From a candidate division WWE3 bacterium (GTDB taxonomy: Bacteria > Patescibacteriota > WWE3 > UBA101185 > UBA10185): DNA of 34,094 bases. Shown here in pieces: positions 14,889 to 22,533 of this stretch (the first letter of the stretch is position 1; every line of letters starts with the position of its first letter). A program made the translations under genes and the position numbers. The notes beneath the pieces were generated by a model that had not been told where the DNA came from, searched no databases, and saw nothing but the letters and a program-made list of their open reading frames with translations. The stretch is from assembly GCA_003599255.1 (NCBI GenBank), contig QZJF01000013.1, positions 1 to 34,094 on the forward strand, written 5' to 3'.

Positions 14889-16442
14889 ATGGAAAAACCA
14901 CGAATAATTATTGTAATGTCATGTTACTACCCATACATAGGCGGTGCCGAAAATCAGGCAAAACTGCTGGGGGAGAAATTGGCCGAAAAAGGGTGGAAAA
15001 TTACTGTTCTTACAAAGAAAAGACGACCTGATCTGCTTGAATTCGAGAAGTTAAATGGTGTAAGTATTTTCAGAGTGAACCATGGTGTACCGGGAATTTG
15101 TTACAATCTTTTCCGGTTCCGCAGCATGTATGACGTAGTAATTTTTGCAGGTCAACTATCCAATGCGTCGAAGATAAAGGTTTTTTTCCAGATGGTTGCA
15201 GGTGCAGCACTGAAACTTTTGTTCAAGAAAAAGGTTTTTTTGTGGCCAACTTCCGGCGCGGACAGATACAAGCTATTGCTGGATCCTTTCTTAAGCAGGA
15301 AATTGTTGCAGTTTTTTGATGGCATACTATGTAAAAGCAACGAGCAATTTGAGTACTTCTCTGAAATTGCGGGTAAGGAAGCCGAAGTATATGCTCCCCC
15401 GTGGAGTATGGTCGACGTAAATAAATACAATATTCCTGACGAAAACGAAGTATGTACTATTCGTAACGACCTTGGAATTCCGAATGATGCCATAGTCTTA
15501 TTATTCACGGGAAGATTATTTGAGGGGAAGGGAATTGATCTTCTCCTTGACGCATTTGAGGCTTTATATGAAGATTCCAAGCTTTTTTTACTCATTGCAG
15601 GGGCAGTACCTGTCGGGGAATTGGAATCTAACCCATACGTCAACCGTATTAAAAACGCATCATTTTACACGGGCTCCTGTTTGCTCGTTTTAAACGATTT
15701 CGATACGGAAAAATATTTTAAAGCGGCTGATATTTTTGTATTTCCTACATACTCGGAAGGTTGCCCTGTAGTTCAGCTTGAAGCTATGGCCACAGGATTA
15801 CTATGTGTGGCTTCCGACCTGACACCTATCAAAGAGAAAATCCGACAAGGCGAAACCGGTTATCTTTTTAGATCAGGCGATCTTAACGATCTCATAGTCA
15901 AAATAAAAATGGCTTTAAGCAATTTGAATAATAAAGTAATGCGCTCTACCGCCAGACTCGAAGTATCGGAAAAATACTCTATAGAAAATGTAACCTGTAG
16001 ATGGGAAAACCAATTGACAGAATATTGGCTCAGAACAACTCATGGGGTGATTATGCTCACACCATGGGCGTATCCTAGAATCGGCGGAATACAAAAAATT
16101 AGCCTGGAGACAGCAAAACGACTTGTTCGGCAGGGGTTCAAGGTAACAATAGTGACTAGAAAGCACATCAACGCACTAAAAACCCGGGAAACAATAGAAG
16201 GGATTCGTTTGGTCAGACTTTCCTGTATCCCATACGTAATGTACATTCAGTTGTCATTTTTATTAGTTAAAGAATGGAACAACTTCAGACATTTTTCAGT
16301 TTGGGGGGCTTACGGCTCATTCATTAACTTACCTATTTTGATTGGTGCCCTTGTACTGAGAGTTTTGGGTAAAAAAGTTTCCGTCAGGCTTTCTAATCAG
16401 CTGATGGACAATGAGGTATATGCTGAAAAAGTCACTATTTAA
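14889..16442 (+). CDS. GT4 glycosyltransferase fused to the N-terminal half of a second GT4
   Basis: 517 aa. Residues 1-385 form a complete GT-B family 4 enzyme: CYYPYIGGAENQAKLLGEKL at the start, LLFTGRLFEGKGIDLLLDAF for the donor domain, and FPTYSEGCPVVQLEAMATG for the nucleotide-sugar ExxxxxxxE region. With no intervening stop, a second GT4 N-terminal domain begins about residue 389 (MLTPWAYPRIGGIQKISLE). It runs to residue about 505 before the frame ends at TAA 16440-16442. The missing donor half follows in the +1 frame (16411-17211). Either the second enzyme is split or frameshifted, or the two parts are made separately by re-initiation. It transfers sugars at the membrane or in the cytosol; acceptor unknown. 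Confidence 0.88.
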   Translation: MEKPRIIIVMSCYYPYIGGAENQAKLLGEKLAEKGWKITVLTKKRRPDLLEFEKLNGVSIFRVNHGVPGICYNLFRFRSMYDVVIFAGQLSNASKIKVFFQMVAGAALKLLFKKKVFLWPTSGADRYKLLLDPFLSRKLLQFFDGILCKSNEQFEYFSEIAGKEAEVYAPPWSMVDVNKYNIPDENEVCTIRNDLGIPNDAIVLLFTGRLFEGKGIDLLLDAFEALYEDSKLFLLIAGAVPVGELESNPYVNRIKNASFYTGSCLLVLNDFDTEKYFKAADIFVFPTYSEGCPVVQLEAMATGLLCVASDLTPIKEKIRQGETGYLFRSGDLNDLIVKIKMALSNLNNKVMRSTARLEVSEKYSIENVTCRWENQLTEYWLRTTHGVIMLTPWAYPRIGGIQKISLETAKRLVRQGFKVTIVTRKHINALKTRETIEGIRLVRLSCIPYVMYIQLSFLLVKEWNNFRHFSVWGAYGSFINLPILIGALVLRVLGKKVSVRLSNQLMDNEVYAEKVTI

Positions 16443-17211
16443 CAAACTTAATAATTATGTAGCCATTAATGAACATTTGGTAGGGGATTACGTGGATCTT
16501 GGTATCGATAAAAACAGAATATCTTATATTCCAAATGGAGTAGATACAAGCATTTTTTGTCCGCCGGATGAATATGAGAAGGTTCGCCTCAAAACCTGTT
16601 TTGATATTCCGCTTAATTTCAAGGTTATTATCTTTTCGGGTAGACTGGTGAAGGAGAAGGGTATTGATACACTTTTGGATGCGTACCGAAAGGTAAAAGA
16701 AGTCTATAAGAATGTTTGTTTAGTTGTAGTGGGAGGGGTAAACCCTGATCCTTCAAGACTATCAAGGGGAGCGATCATCAAAGATTTTGATGCCAAAGCG
16801 TGGGCATTCGACAAAGAAGATGCCGAAAACATTGCAAAGTCCAGAGGCGTCACAGATGTAAAATTTACGTGGTCAGTGCAGAATGTGGCAGATTATCTAA
16901 AGTGCGCCGATATTTATGTTTTTCCTTCAACTTACAAAGAGGGGTTATCCAATTCTTTGTTGGAAGGAATGTCAGTAGGTTTAGCGGTTGTTTCTTCGAA
17001 TGTATCATCGGTACGTACTGTTATTACGGATAAAGAGACCGGGTTACTTTTTGAGCCCGGTAACACTACTGAGCTTGCCTCCGGCTTAACTTATTTGTTA
17101 AAAAGTCCTGCTATGGCAAAAAAGCTTGGTTTAAATGCCAGAACACGAGTATTAGCAGAATATAATATTGAAAAGACAGTGGAAAAGTATGTGGAAGTTT
17201 TTACTGTTTAA
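16411..17211 (+). CDS. C-terminal (donor) half of the second GT4 glycosyltransferase
   Basis: 266 aa, overlapping the previous ORF by 32 bp in the +1 frame. It contains ISYIPNGVDTSIF, IIFSGRLVKEKGIDTLLDAY and FPSTYKEGLSNSLLEGMSVG, the donor-binding half of GT4 enzymes. The acceptor half is at the end of the 14889 ORF, where the sequence lines up as one protein if the frame shifts near 16405-16430. Start candidates are ATG 16411 and ATG 16420, without an obvious Shine-Dalgarno. It may be a true split gene, a programmed shift, a recent frameshift mutation or an assembly error. Confidence 0.75.
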   Translation: MRYMLKKSLFNKLNNYVAINEHLVGDYVDLGIDKNRISYIPNGVDTSIFCPPDEYEKVRLKTCFDIPLNFKVIIFSGRLVKEKGIDTLLDAYRKVKEVYKNVCLVVVGGVNPDPSRLSRGAIIKDFDAKAWAFDKEDAENIAKSRGVTDVKFTWSVQNVADYLKCADIYVFPSTYKEGLSNSLLEGMSVGLAVVSSNVSSVRTVITDKETGLLFEPGNTTELASGLTYLLKSPAMAKKLGLNARTRVLAEYNIEKTVEKYVEVFTV

Positions 17212-17225
17212 AGTAGTACAATGTA

Positions 17226-17250
17226 TTACGCAGTAAAAATTTGTTAATAT
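17226..17250 (+). promoter_or_regulatory. Promoter for the MBL hydrolase gene
   Basis: Extended -10 TGT TAATAT (17242-17250) ends 6 nt before ATG 17257, so the mRNA should start at the A of ATG. A possible -35 is TTACGC (17226-17231), though its spacing to this -10 is short. No Shine-Dalgarno. Confidence 0.45.
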
Positions 17251-17256
17251 ACTTTT

Positions 17257-17901
17257 ATGGAGATCACATTTATAGGGCATTCATGCTTTAAAATCAAAGG
17301 GAAAGATACTTCTGTTGTTATAGATCCGTACGACCCGAAAATAGGATACAAATTGCCTAAACTTGATTGCGATGCGGTTTTAATCAGTCATGATCATTTT
17401 GATCATAATAATGTTACCGGTGTGACGAGCTACAGACTTTTGGTTAATACCGCGGGAGAATACGAGATTTCCGATACAACTATTCTTGGCGTTCAGACTT
17501 TTCATGATAGTAAAGATGGATCTGAAAGAGGAAAAAACATTATTTATTCTATTTATATCGACGGCTTCAACATTGTCCATTTAGGTGATTTGGGTCACGA
17601 ATTAAGTGATTCGGTAATAGAAAAACTGGGCGTAGTTGATATTCTTCTGATCCCGGTTGGTGGCACTTATACTATTGATGCGGAAGTTGCATCCAAAGTT
17701 ATTTCATCAGTAGAGCCCAGTGTAGTAATCCCCATGCACTATCAGACACCCGATTTAAAAGGCATTGAACTTGGCAGTTTAGATAAATTCCTCGATGAGA
17801 TGGGTATGAAAAGCAACGGCAAGGTAGATAAGTTTAAAATAAATTCAAGGAATGAACTGCCTGATGATACAGAGATTGTTGTGCTTAACCCAAGCCACTA
17901 A
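17257..17901 (+). CDS. Metallo-beta-lactamase-fold hydrolase (UlaG-like)
   Basis: 214 aa. It opens with EITFIGHSCFKIKG, the usual start of UlaG-like proteins. The metal motif HxHxDH is intact in LISHDHFDHNN (H45, H47, D49, H50). Later ligands are suggested by HLGDLGHEL and IPMHYQTPD. These are cytosolic hydrolases acting on phosphodiesters, lactones or similar bonds; the substrate cannot be read. The gene is followed 17 nt later by dnaB, whose own -10 lies in that gap. Confidence 0.92.
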   Translation: MEITFIGHSCFKIKGKDTSVVIDPYDPKIGYKLPKLDCDAVLISHDHFDHNNVTGVTSYRLLVNTAGEYEISDTTILGVQTFHDSKDGSERGKNIIYSIYIDGFNIVHLGDLGHELSDSVIEKLGVVDILLIPVGGTYTIDAEVASKVISSVEPSVVIPMHYQTPDLKGIELGSLDKFLDEMGMKSNGKVDKFKINSRNELPDDTEIVVLNPSH

Positions 17902-17905
17902 AGTT

Positions 17906-17911
17906 TAAAAT
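17906..17911 (+). promoter_or_regulatory. -10 element (TAAAAT) directly before dnaB
   Basis: TAAAAT ends 7 nt before ATG 17919, the leaderless spacing seen repeatedly here. A -35 is not clear. Confidence 0.35.
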
Positions 17912-17918
17912 ACCTTCA

Positions 17919-19250
17919 ATGGCCGCAAATAAACAAACAAAAAAAGAAACCGGCTACTTGCCACCCCATGACTTAGATGCTGAGAAGTCGGTGCTAGGTG
18001 CTTTGCTTATGGACAGGGACTCAATAGTTAAGGTTATAGAGTTTCTGAAACCGGAGCACTTTTACAGAGATGCCCATAGCAATATCTACCTAGCTATCCT
18101 AAATCTTTTTGAACGTAGGGAACCTGCTGACTTAATCACTGTTCCTGCAGAGCTTCGCAAACTAAATGAGTTAGATAATTCAGGAGGAGTAACTTATTTA
18201 ACCGAACTGATCAATTCTGTTCCAACCGCAGCAAATATAGAGGCTTACGCCAATATAATACGCGATGCCTCAGTGAAGCGATCTTTGATATCTGCCGCGG
18301 CCGAAATTAATGAGCTAGTGTTTAATGAATCCGAGGTTGCCGACATTCTTGACAGATCTGAGCAGTTATTGTACTCAGTATCACAGGATAGGTTGCGTCA
18401 GGACTTTATTCCTATCAAAGATACCCTTGAAATAACTTTCGAACGTCTTGACGAATTGAGCAGAAACAGGGGAGAACTTAGAGGTGTTCCTACAGGACTT
18501 CCTACTATAGATAAAATGCTTTCGGGTCTTCAAAAAGAAAACCTGATCATTCTTGCGGCCCGACCATCCGTGGGAAAGTCATCTTTTGCAATAAATATTG
18601 CTCAACACGCTGCCACAACCAAAAGATTCGGAATAGCCGTTTTTTCTCTTGAAATGGGCAGAGAGATGATAGTGGACAGAATGATTTCAGGTCAGGCAGG
18701 AATTGATAACTGGAAGATAGCCACAGGAAACTTGGATCAGGAAGATTTTGAAAAATATGGAGTAGCAGCAGGGGAATTAGCAGAGGCCCCCATTTACATT
18801 GACGATACACCTGGTATTAGTGTCCTTGAAATGAGAACAAAAACGCGACGTCTTATGTTGGAACACAAGATTGATTTGGTTATTGTAGACTATTTGCAGT
18901 TAATTAAAGCCAGAACTTCGGAGAGCAGGGTCCAGGAAGTATCCGAAATTTCCCAGGGATTGAAAAATCTTGCCAGAGAGATGAAAGTACCTGTCTTGGC
19001 TTTGTCACAACTTTCAAGAGCGGTGGAACAGCGGGGAGGAGATAAGAAACCTCAGCTCTCTGATCTTAGGGATTCTGGTTCAATAGAGCAGGATGCCGAT
19101 ATAGTGATGTTTTTGTTCAGGCCCAACGAGGAAGATAGGCAGAGCATGAAACTTATTGTTGCAAAACACAGGAATGGACCTACAGGAGACGTTGACTTAT
19201 TCTTTAAGGGCGAATTTACAAGATTTTACGAATTGGAAAAAAGAGAGTAA
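17919..19250 (+). CDS. dnaB: Replicative DNA helicase DnaB
   Basis: 443 aa, normal length. The N-terminal domain (about 15-115) starts PHDLDAEKSVLGALLMD and includes FYRDAHSNIYLAILNLFE. The RecA-like domain has Walker A ARPSVGKSS (G219-K220-S221), then FSLEMGREMIVDRM, Walker B LVIVDYLQLI and LALSQLSRAVEQRGGDKKPQ. It is a hexameric helicase that unwinds DNA at the replication fork. No intein is present. The tRNA-Leu gene begins 17 nt after its stop. Confidence 0.97.
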   Translation: MAANKQTKKETGYLPPHDLDAEKSVLGALLMDRDSIVKVIEFLKPEHFYRDAHSNIYLAILNLFERREPADLITVPAELRKLNELDNSGGVTYLTELINSVPTAANIEAYANIIRDASVKRSLISAAAEINELVFNESEVADILDRSEQLLYSVSQDRLRQDFIPIKDTLEITFERLDELSRNRGELRGVPTGLPTIDKMLSGLQKENLIILAARPSVGKSSFAINIAQHAATTKRFGIAVFSLEMGREMIVDRMISGQAGIDNWKIATGNLDQEDFEKYGVAAGELAEAPIYIDDTPGISVLEMRTKTRRLMLEHKIDLVIVDYLQLIKARTSESRVQEVSEISQGLKNLAREMKVPVLALSQLSRAVEQRGGDKKPQLSDLRDSGSIEQDADIVMFLFRPNEEDRQSMKLIVAKHRNGPTGDVDLFFKGEFTRFYELEKRE

Positions 19251-19267
19251 AAATATTGATGTAATTT

Positions 19268-19355
19268 GCCGTGGTGGCGGAATGGCAGACGCGGAGGTCT
19301 CAAAAACCTCTGGGGTGTAAACCCCTTGTGAGTTCAACTCTCACCCACGGCACCA
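19268..19355 (+). tRNA. tRNA-Leu (anticodon CAA)
   Basis: 88 nt with encoded CCA. Acceptor GCCGTGG (19268-19274) pairs with CCACGGC (19345-19351), then A and CCA. The D arm is GCG...CGC. The anticodon stem GAGGT/ACCTC encloses loop CTCAAAA, giving anticodon CAA (reads UUG). A long variable arm GGGG/CCCC, typical of class II tRNA-Leu, is followed by T arm GTGAG, TTCAACT loop, CTCAC. All arms pair without mismatch. Confidence 0.96.
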
Positions 19356-19361
19356 ATCGTT

Positions 19362-19370
19362 TGATATAAT
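19362..19370 (+). promoter_or_regulatory. Extended -10 (TGA-TATAAT) for the UbiA-family gene
   Basis: TGA TATAAT, consensus, 36 nt before ATG 19407. Start near 19377 leaves a leader of about 30 nt holding AGGAG (19396-19400). Confidence 0.55.
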
Positions 19371-19406
19371 TTCACATACACATTTCAAATAAGAGAGGAG
19401 AATCCA

Positions 19407-20171
19407 ATGAGCATTGGATGGCTGAAAGCCTTAAGATTACCAACAAGTCTTATGGCCGGTTTACTTGCTGTAGTGAGCTTCAAGCAAACTGCCTGGACGG
19501 ACACCGCTTTGTATCTTGGTGTCTTTACGGTCATAGCGGCTTCTGCCACTATGGTTCTTAACGATTGGTTTGATCGTCAACACGACGCGAAGAAGGGCAA
19601 GACATTTGCCGAGACTACCGGGAAAAAATTTGCTGTTTTTGCGGTTTCACTTTGGCTGATTGTCTTAGTCATGTCGCTTCCGCTATACGGTAAGAGCATC
19701 CCTTTGGGCATCATGACTTTTTTTATGATGATTCTGGGAATCTCATACTCGTTTACAAGGAAGATACACATGCTACCAACTGTGCACGTAGCAACAGCAA
19801 GTGCAGCAGTAGCTCTATATCCTGTCGCCTTTTATCAGACCAATTACAGCAGAGCCTGGTTGCTGGCCGGAATGACCTTCATGGTGATTTTCGGACGTGA
19901 AATACTCAAGGATCTTCAGGACCATCCCGATGATATCGGGTATAAGAAGACTCTTCCGCAAATTGCGGGAGTAACCGGTTCCAAGATGATCTCCGGAGCG
20001 GCGATAGTTTTGGGAGCGATCCTGTCCTTAGTGATTCATCTTTGGGCGGTGATTCTGCTTCCGGTGCTGGGGGCCGCAATAATATTTTTGGCGTTGAAGC
20101 AACAACTCGGAGTATCAAAAATGCTGATCAGCTTGAGCATGATGACATATCTTGTATTGATGCTGATTTAG
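19407..20171 (+). CDS. UbiA-superfamily prenyltransferase
   Basis: 254 aa with about eight membrane segments. The first Asp-rich motif is NDWFDRQHD (N52, D53, D56, D60, fitting NDxxDxxxD). The second is KDLQDHPDD, before GYKKTLPQIAG. These bind the prenyl diphosphate through Mg2+. Family enzymes attach prenyl chains to quinone, haem or lipid acceptors in the membrane; I cannot name the acceptor, and no quinone genes are nearby. It is a single gene with extended -10 promoter, clear Shine-Dalgarno and a near-perfect terminator. Confidence 0.88.
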   Translation: MSIGWLKALRLPTSLMAGLLAVVSFKQTAWTDTALYLGVFTVIAASATMVLNDWFDRQHDAKKGKTFAETTGKKFAVFAVSLWLIVLVMSLPLYGKSIPLGIMTFFMMILGISYSFTRKIHMLPTVHVATASAAVALYPVAFYQTNYSRAWLLAGMTFMVIFGREILKDLQDHPDDIGYKKTLPQIAGVTGSKMISGAAIVLGAILSLVIHLWAVILLPVLGAAIIFLALKQQLGVSKMLISLSMMTYLVLMLI

Positions 20172-20180
20172 CACACCATA

Positions 20181-20222
20181 AACAGGATCTGAAACAACCA
20201 ACAGATCCTGTTTTCTTTTTTC
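20181..20222 (+). terminator. Intrinsic terminator after the UbiA-family gene
   Basis: AACAGGATCTG (20181-20191) pairs perfectly with CAGATCCTGTT (20202-20212) around a 10-nt loop, followed by TTCTTTTTT. Confidence 0.9.
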
Positions 20223-20242
20223 GGGCCGCCATTTTAATGGTG

Positions 20243-20248
20243 TATAAT
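20243..20248 (+). promoter_or_regulatory. -10 box (TATAAT) for the efp operon
   Basis: Consensus TATAAT ends 8 nt before ATG 20257; the transcript would begin 1-2 nt before the start codon. No Shine-Dalgarno, and only a weak -35. Confidence 0.55.
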
Positions 20249-20256
20249 ATCCGAGT

Positions 20257-20811
20257 ATGCTTGCAACCGATTTAAAGACAGGAACAATATTTAAAGAGAA
20301 CGGCCAACCCTTTTTAGTTATTAAATACGAACATATTAAATCAGCCAGGGGAGGCGCGAACGTAAAGGTTAGGGCTCGAAATCTCCTTACAGAGCAGGTC
20401 TTGGAAAAAAGCTATTTAGCCTCTGCAAAGATGGAAAGTGCTGACGTTTTTAGAAAAAACGCCCAATATCTATATAAAGAGAATGAATCGTATGTTTTCA
20501 TGGATCCTGATACTTATGAGCAAATTTACATTAGTGCTGATCTGGTAGGGGAGACTTCCCAATTTTTGAAAGAAGGGGAGAATGTACAGGTAATGTACTT
20601 CGAAAGCAGGCCGGTTTCGGTTGAGACCCCAATTACTATGGTTTTTGAAGTTACCTATACCGAACCCGGTTTTAAAGGTAATACCGTATCCAATGTGTAC
20701 AAAGATGCAATTTTGGATAATGGGGCATCGGTCAAGGTGCCAACGTTTATTAAGATCGGTGACAAAGTAAAGATAGATACCAGATCAGGTACATACGTTT
20801 CAAAGGCCTGA
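20257..20811 (+). CDS. efp: Translation elongation factor P
   Basis: 184 aa with the three beta-barrel domains of EF-P. Domain I starts MLATDLKTGTIFKENGQPFLV, and the C-terminal domain ends PTFIKIGDKVKIDTRSGTYVSKA. It relieves ribosome stalling at proline runs. Aligning domain I with E. coli (VKPGKGQAF), the tip residue is Arg31 in KSARGGANV rather than lysine, so beta-lysylation is not possible. Arg-type EF-Ps are known to be rhamnosylated by EarP, but no earP is adjacent. It heads a five-gene run reaching 23224. Confidence 0.96.
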   Translation: MLATDLKTGTIFKENGQPFLVIKYEHIKSARGGANVKVRARNLLTEQVLEKSYLASAKMESADVFRKNAQYLYKENESYVFMDPDTYEQIYISADLVGETSQFLKEGENVQVMYFESRPVSVETPITMVFEVTYTEPGFKGNTVSNVYKDAILDNGASVKVPTFIKIGDKVKIDTRSGTYVSKA

Positions 20812-20819
20812 GGTTTTTT

Positions 20820-21818
20820 ATGATACTTCCTGAGCAAATGATAATAGGTCCACTTACAGTTAACACACTTTGGTTGTTTATTGGATCAGGGGTGTTGTTT
20901 TACTTCTTTATTATTTGGTACGAAGCAAGAAAAGACGGATTTGATGCCGATAGGATGTTTGATTTAACCTTTATCACAGTTATTATCAGCGCTGTGTTTT
21001 TAAATGTAATAAATAGTTGGTACCAGCGTCTTGAGGTACTTTCTTATGATTCACCATTCCTAAAGATGGATAGGTTTTATTTTGCAATGGGACTGTCTTT
21101 GATGGCTAACATTGGGGTATTTGTTATCTTGGCTAAAAAGTGGAAATGGTCTATATACAGAGTGTTGGACGATTTTGCTCTGGGACTGAATTTCCTTTTG
21201 TTGTTCGTTTCCGCAGGAATGTTAATTATTTTCGGTGATTATAGGCAAATTGTAGTCATATTCCTGCTACTTCTGCTTTATAGCAGGCTATTGAGATTCC
21301 GCGGATATAGGTTTCCTTCAGGTGTTGTTTTTTCCGCCTTTGTATATTTTATTTCCCTGCTAACGTTGATTTTTAGACCAAGTGGTTATTTGCTATTCTT
21401 TTTTCTGTTGGTTACAATTGGGACACTAAACTTATATTTTAGAAGGAAACGAAGTATGTCAAAAAATCTGCTTCCTCTTGATTTTCTGAATTTAATAAAG
21501 GACAAACTTACCTTAAAAGACAAACAGTTGAAGAAACAGCAAGAGCTACTAAAGAACGAAGACGCCTATTTGCAGGAAGGACGCACCGAAGGTAATTCGG
21601 AGATAATTGATGAAGCGATCCTTGAAGATTCGCAAAAGGAAATTACTGACGCCAAAATGAGTGCAGTAAAAACCATGCGTATACAGGTCAGAAGAGCTAT
21701 GGCATTTTTAAGGCTCGGAAAGTACGGGATATGTGAAGTATGTGGAAAACCTATTGATAAAGCCCGTTTGGAGTTCTACCCCGAAGCCACCAGATGTATT
21801 GATTGTGCGGAAAAATAG
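20820..21818 (+). CDS. Degenerate Lgt-like membrane domain fused to a DksA/TraR zinc finger
   Basis: 332 aa. Residues 1-210 carry seven or so hydrophobic segments. The opening IIGPLTVNTLWLFIGSGV and the later KDGFDADRMFDL strongly resemble prolipoprotein diacylglyceryl transferase (Lgt). However, the catalytic RIGNFxNxE-type block is absent, so transferase activity is unlikely. A charged coiled-coil-like stretch (about 225-290) follows. Then comes KYGICEVCGKPIDKARLEFY with RCIDCAEK, a C4 zinc finger (C305, C308, C326, C329) of DksA/TraR type. The cytosolic part could bind RNA polymerase or another partner while anchored in the membrane. It sits 8 nt after efp and 6 nt before an LspA-like gene. 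Confidence 0.85.
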   Translation: MILPEQMIIGPLTVNTLWLFIGSGVLFYFFIIWYEARKDGFDADRMFDLTFITVIISAVFLNVINSWYQRLEVLSYDSPFLKMDRFYFAMGLSLMANIGVFVILAKKWKWSIYRVLDDFALGLNFLLLFVSAGMLIIFGDYRQIVVIFLLLLLYSRLLRFRGYRFPSGVVFSAFVYFISLLTLIFRPSGYLLFFFLLVTIGTLNLYFRRKRSMSKNLLPLDFLNLIKDKLTLKDKQLKKQQELLKNEDAYLQEGRTEGNSEIIDEAILEDSQKEITDAKMSAVKTMRIQVRRAMAFLRLGKYGICEVCGKPIDKARLEFYPEATRCIDCAEK

Positions 21819-21824
21819 TCTCAG

Positions 21825-22148
21825 GTGTTTAACTGTTCGTATATTTTAAGCAACCATATTAACCGTAACATTTATGTTACTCTTGGACTCCTTTTGCTCA
21901 CCTTATTTATTTTTGTCTTTGTTAGAAATATCAAGAAGACAAAATTTAACTATCTGGCATTTTTCCTTGTGATGGTCGGGGGGTCGCTAAATCTGTATGA
22001 ACGTGCCTTTAATGGCTGTGTAAGAGACAATCTTAATTTTTACGGGCATATTTTTTATAATATTAATGATATAGTGGTGGTCTTAGGTTTATTTAAGATT
22101 TTATCTAGTCTATACTATAAGCCGGAAGGTAAAATTACATCAAACTGA
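21825..22148 (+). CDS. Mini LspA-like (signal peptidase II-like) membrane protein
   Basis: 107 aa, start GTG, against about 150-165 for LspA. Residues 42-90 match the second half of LspA: VGGSLNLYERAFNGCVRDNL followed by FYNINDIVVVLG. They correspond to the family's GGxxNxxDRxxxGxVxDF and FNxxDxxixxG. Both catalytic Asp positions are kept (D68, D82), while the Asp of NxxDR is Glu59. Three hydrophobic segments remain (about 17-34, 42-56, 82-98); the first LspA helix and loop are missing. It may be a reduced peptidase or a non-catalytic relative. It follows the Lgt-like gene directly, mirroring the two steps of lipoprotein maturation. Confidence 0.8.
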   Translation: MFNCSYILSNHINRNIYVTLGLLLLTLFIFVFVRNIKKTKFNYLAFFLVMVGGSLNLYERAFNGCVRDNLNFYGHIFYNINDIVVVLGLFKILSSLYYKPEGKITSN

Positions 22149-22149
22149 T

Positions 22150-22533
22150 ATGGGTAAAAAAATACTTTTAGTTGAGGACAACAAAACACTCAGTGACATG
22201 TACAAGGACGTGCTAAATGACGAAGGCTATGAGGTTATTACCGTAGGGGATGGTCTTGAAGCCGAGAAAATAATTCGCGCGGAACCTTGGGATTTATTGT
22301 TGCTGGATATAATGCTTCCTAAAATGGACGGAATCTCGATTTTGTCGGATATGAAAAAATCTGGTGTAATTAACAACAGGCCTGTGATTATTATTTCAAA
22401 TGTGAAAGAACCCAAGTTGTTGGAACAAACGGCTATTCTTGGGGTAAAGGATTACTATGTTAAGGCCGAATTAAGTCTAGATTTGTTGCTTGAGAAGATT
22501 TCTAGTTATTTAAGCCAATCTCAAAATGAATAA
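22150..22533 (+). CDS. Stand-alone response-regulator receiver domain
   Basis: 127 aa, only a CheY-like receiver. Acidic pair E9-D10, phospho-acceptor D53 in LLLDIMLPKMDG, Ser in IIISNVKEP, and Lys in KDYYVKAEL are all present. No output domain follows, so it must signal by protein contact. No histidine kinase is encoded in the window. One nt separates it from the LspA-like gene, and its 3' end overlaps the next gene by 8 bp, so it is translated within the efp operon. Confidence 0.95.
   Translation: MGKKILLVEDNKTLSDMYKDVLNDEGYEVITVGDGLEAEKIIRAEPWDLLLLDIMLPKMDGISILSDMKKSGVINNRPVIIISNVKEPKLLEQTAILGVKDYYVKAELSLDLLLEKISSYLSQSQNE

Noticed and set aside
19268-19355. tRNA-Leu as an integration site for a mobile element
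   Set aside because: No integrase or duplicated 3' tRNA end is seen nearby; the following gene has its own promoter and terminator.
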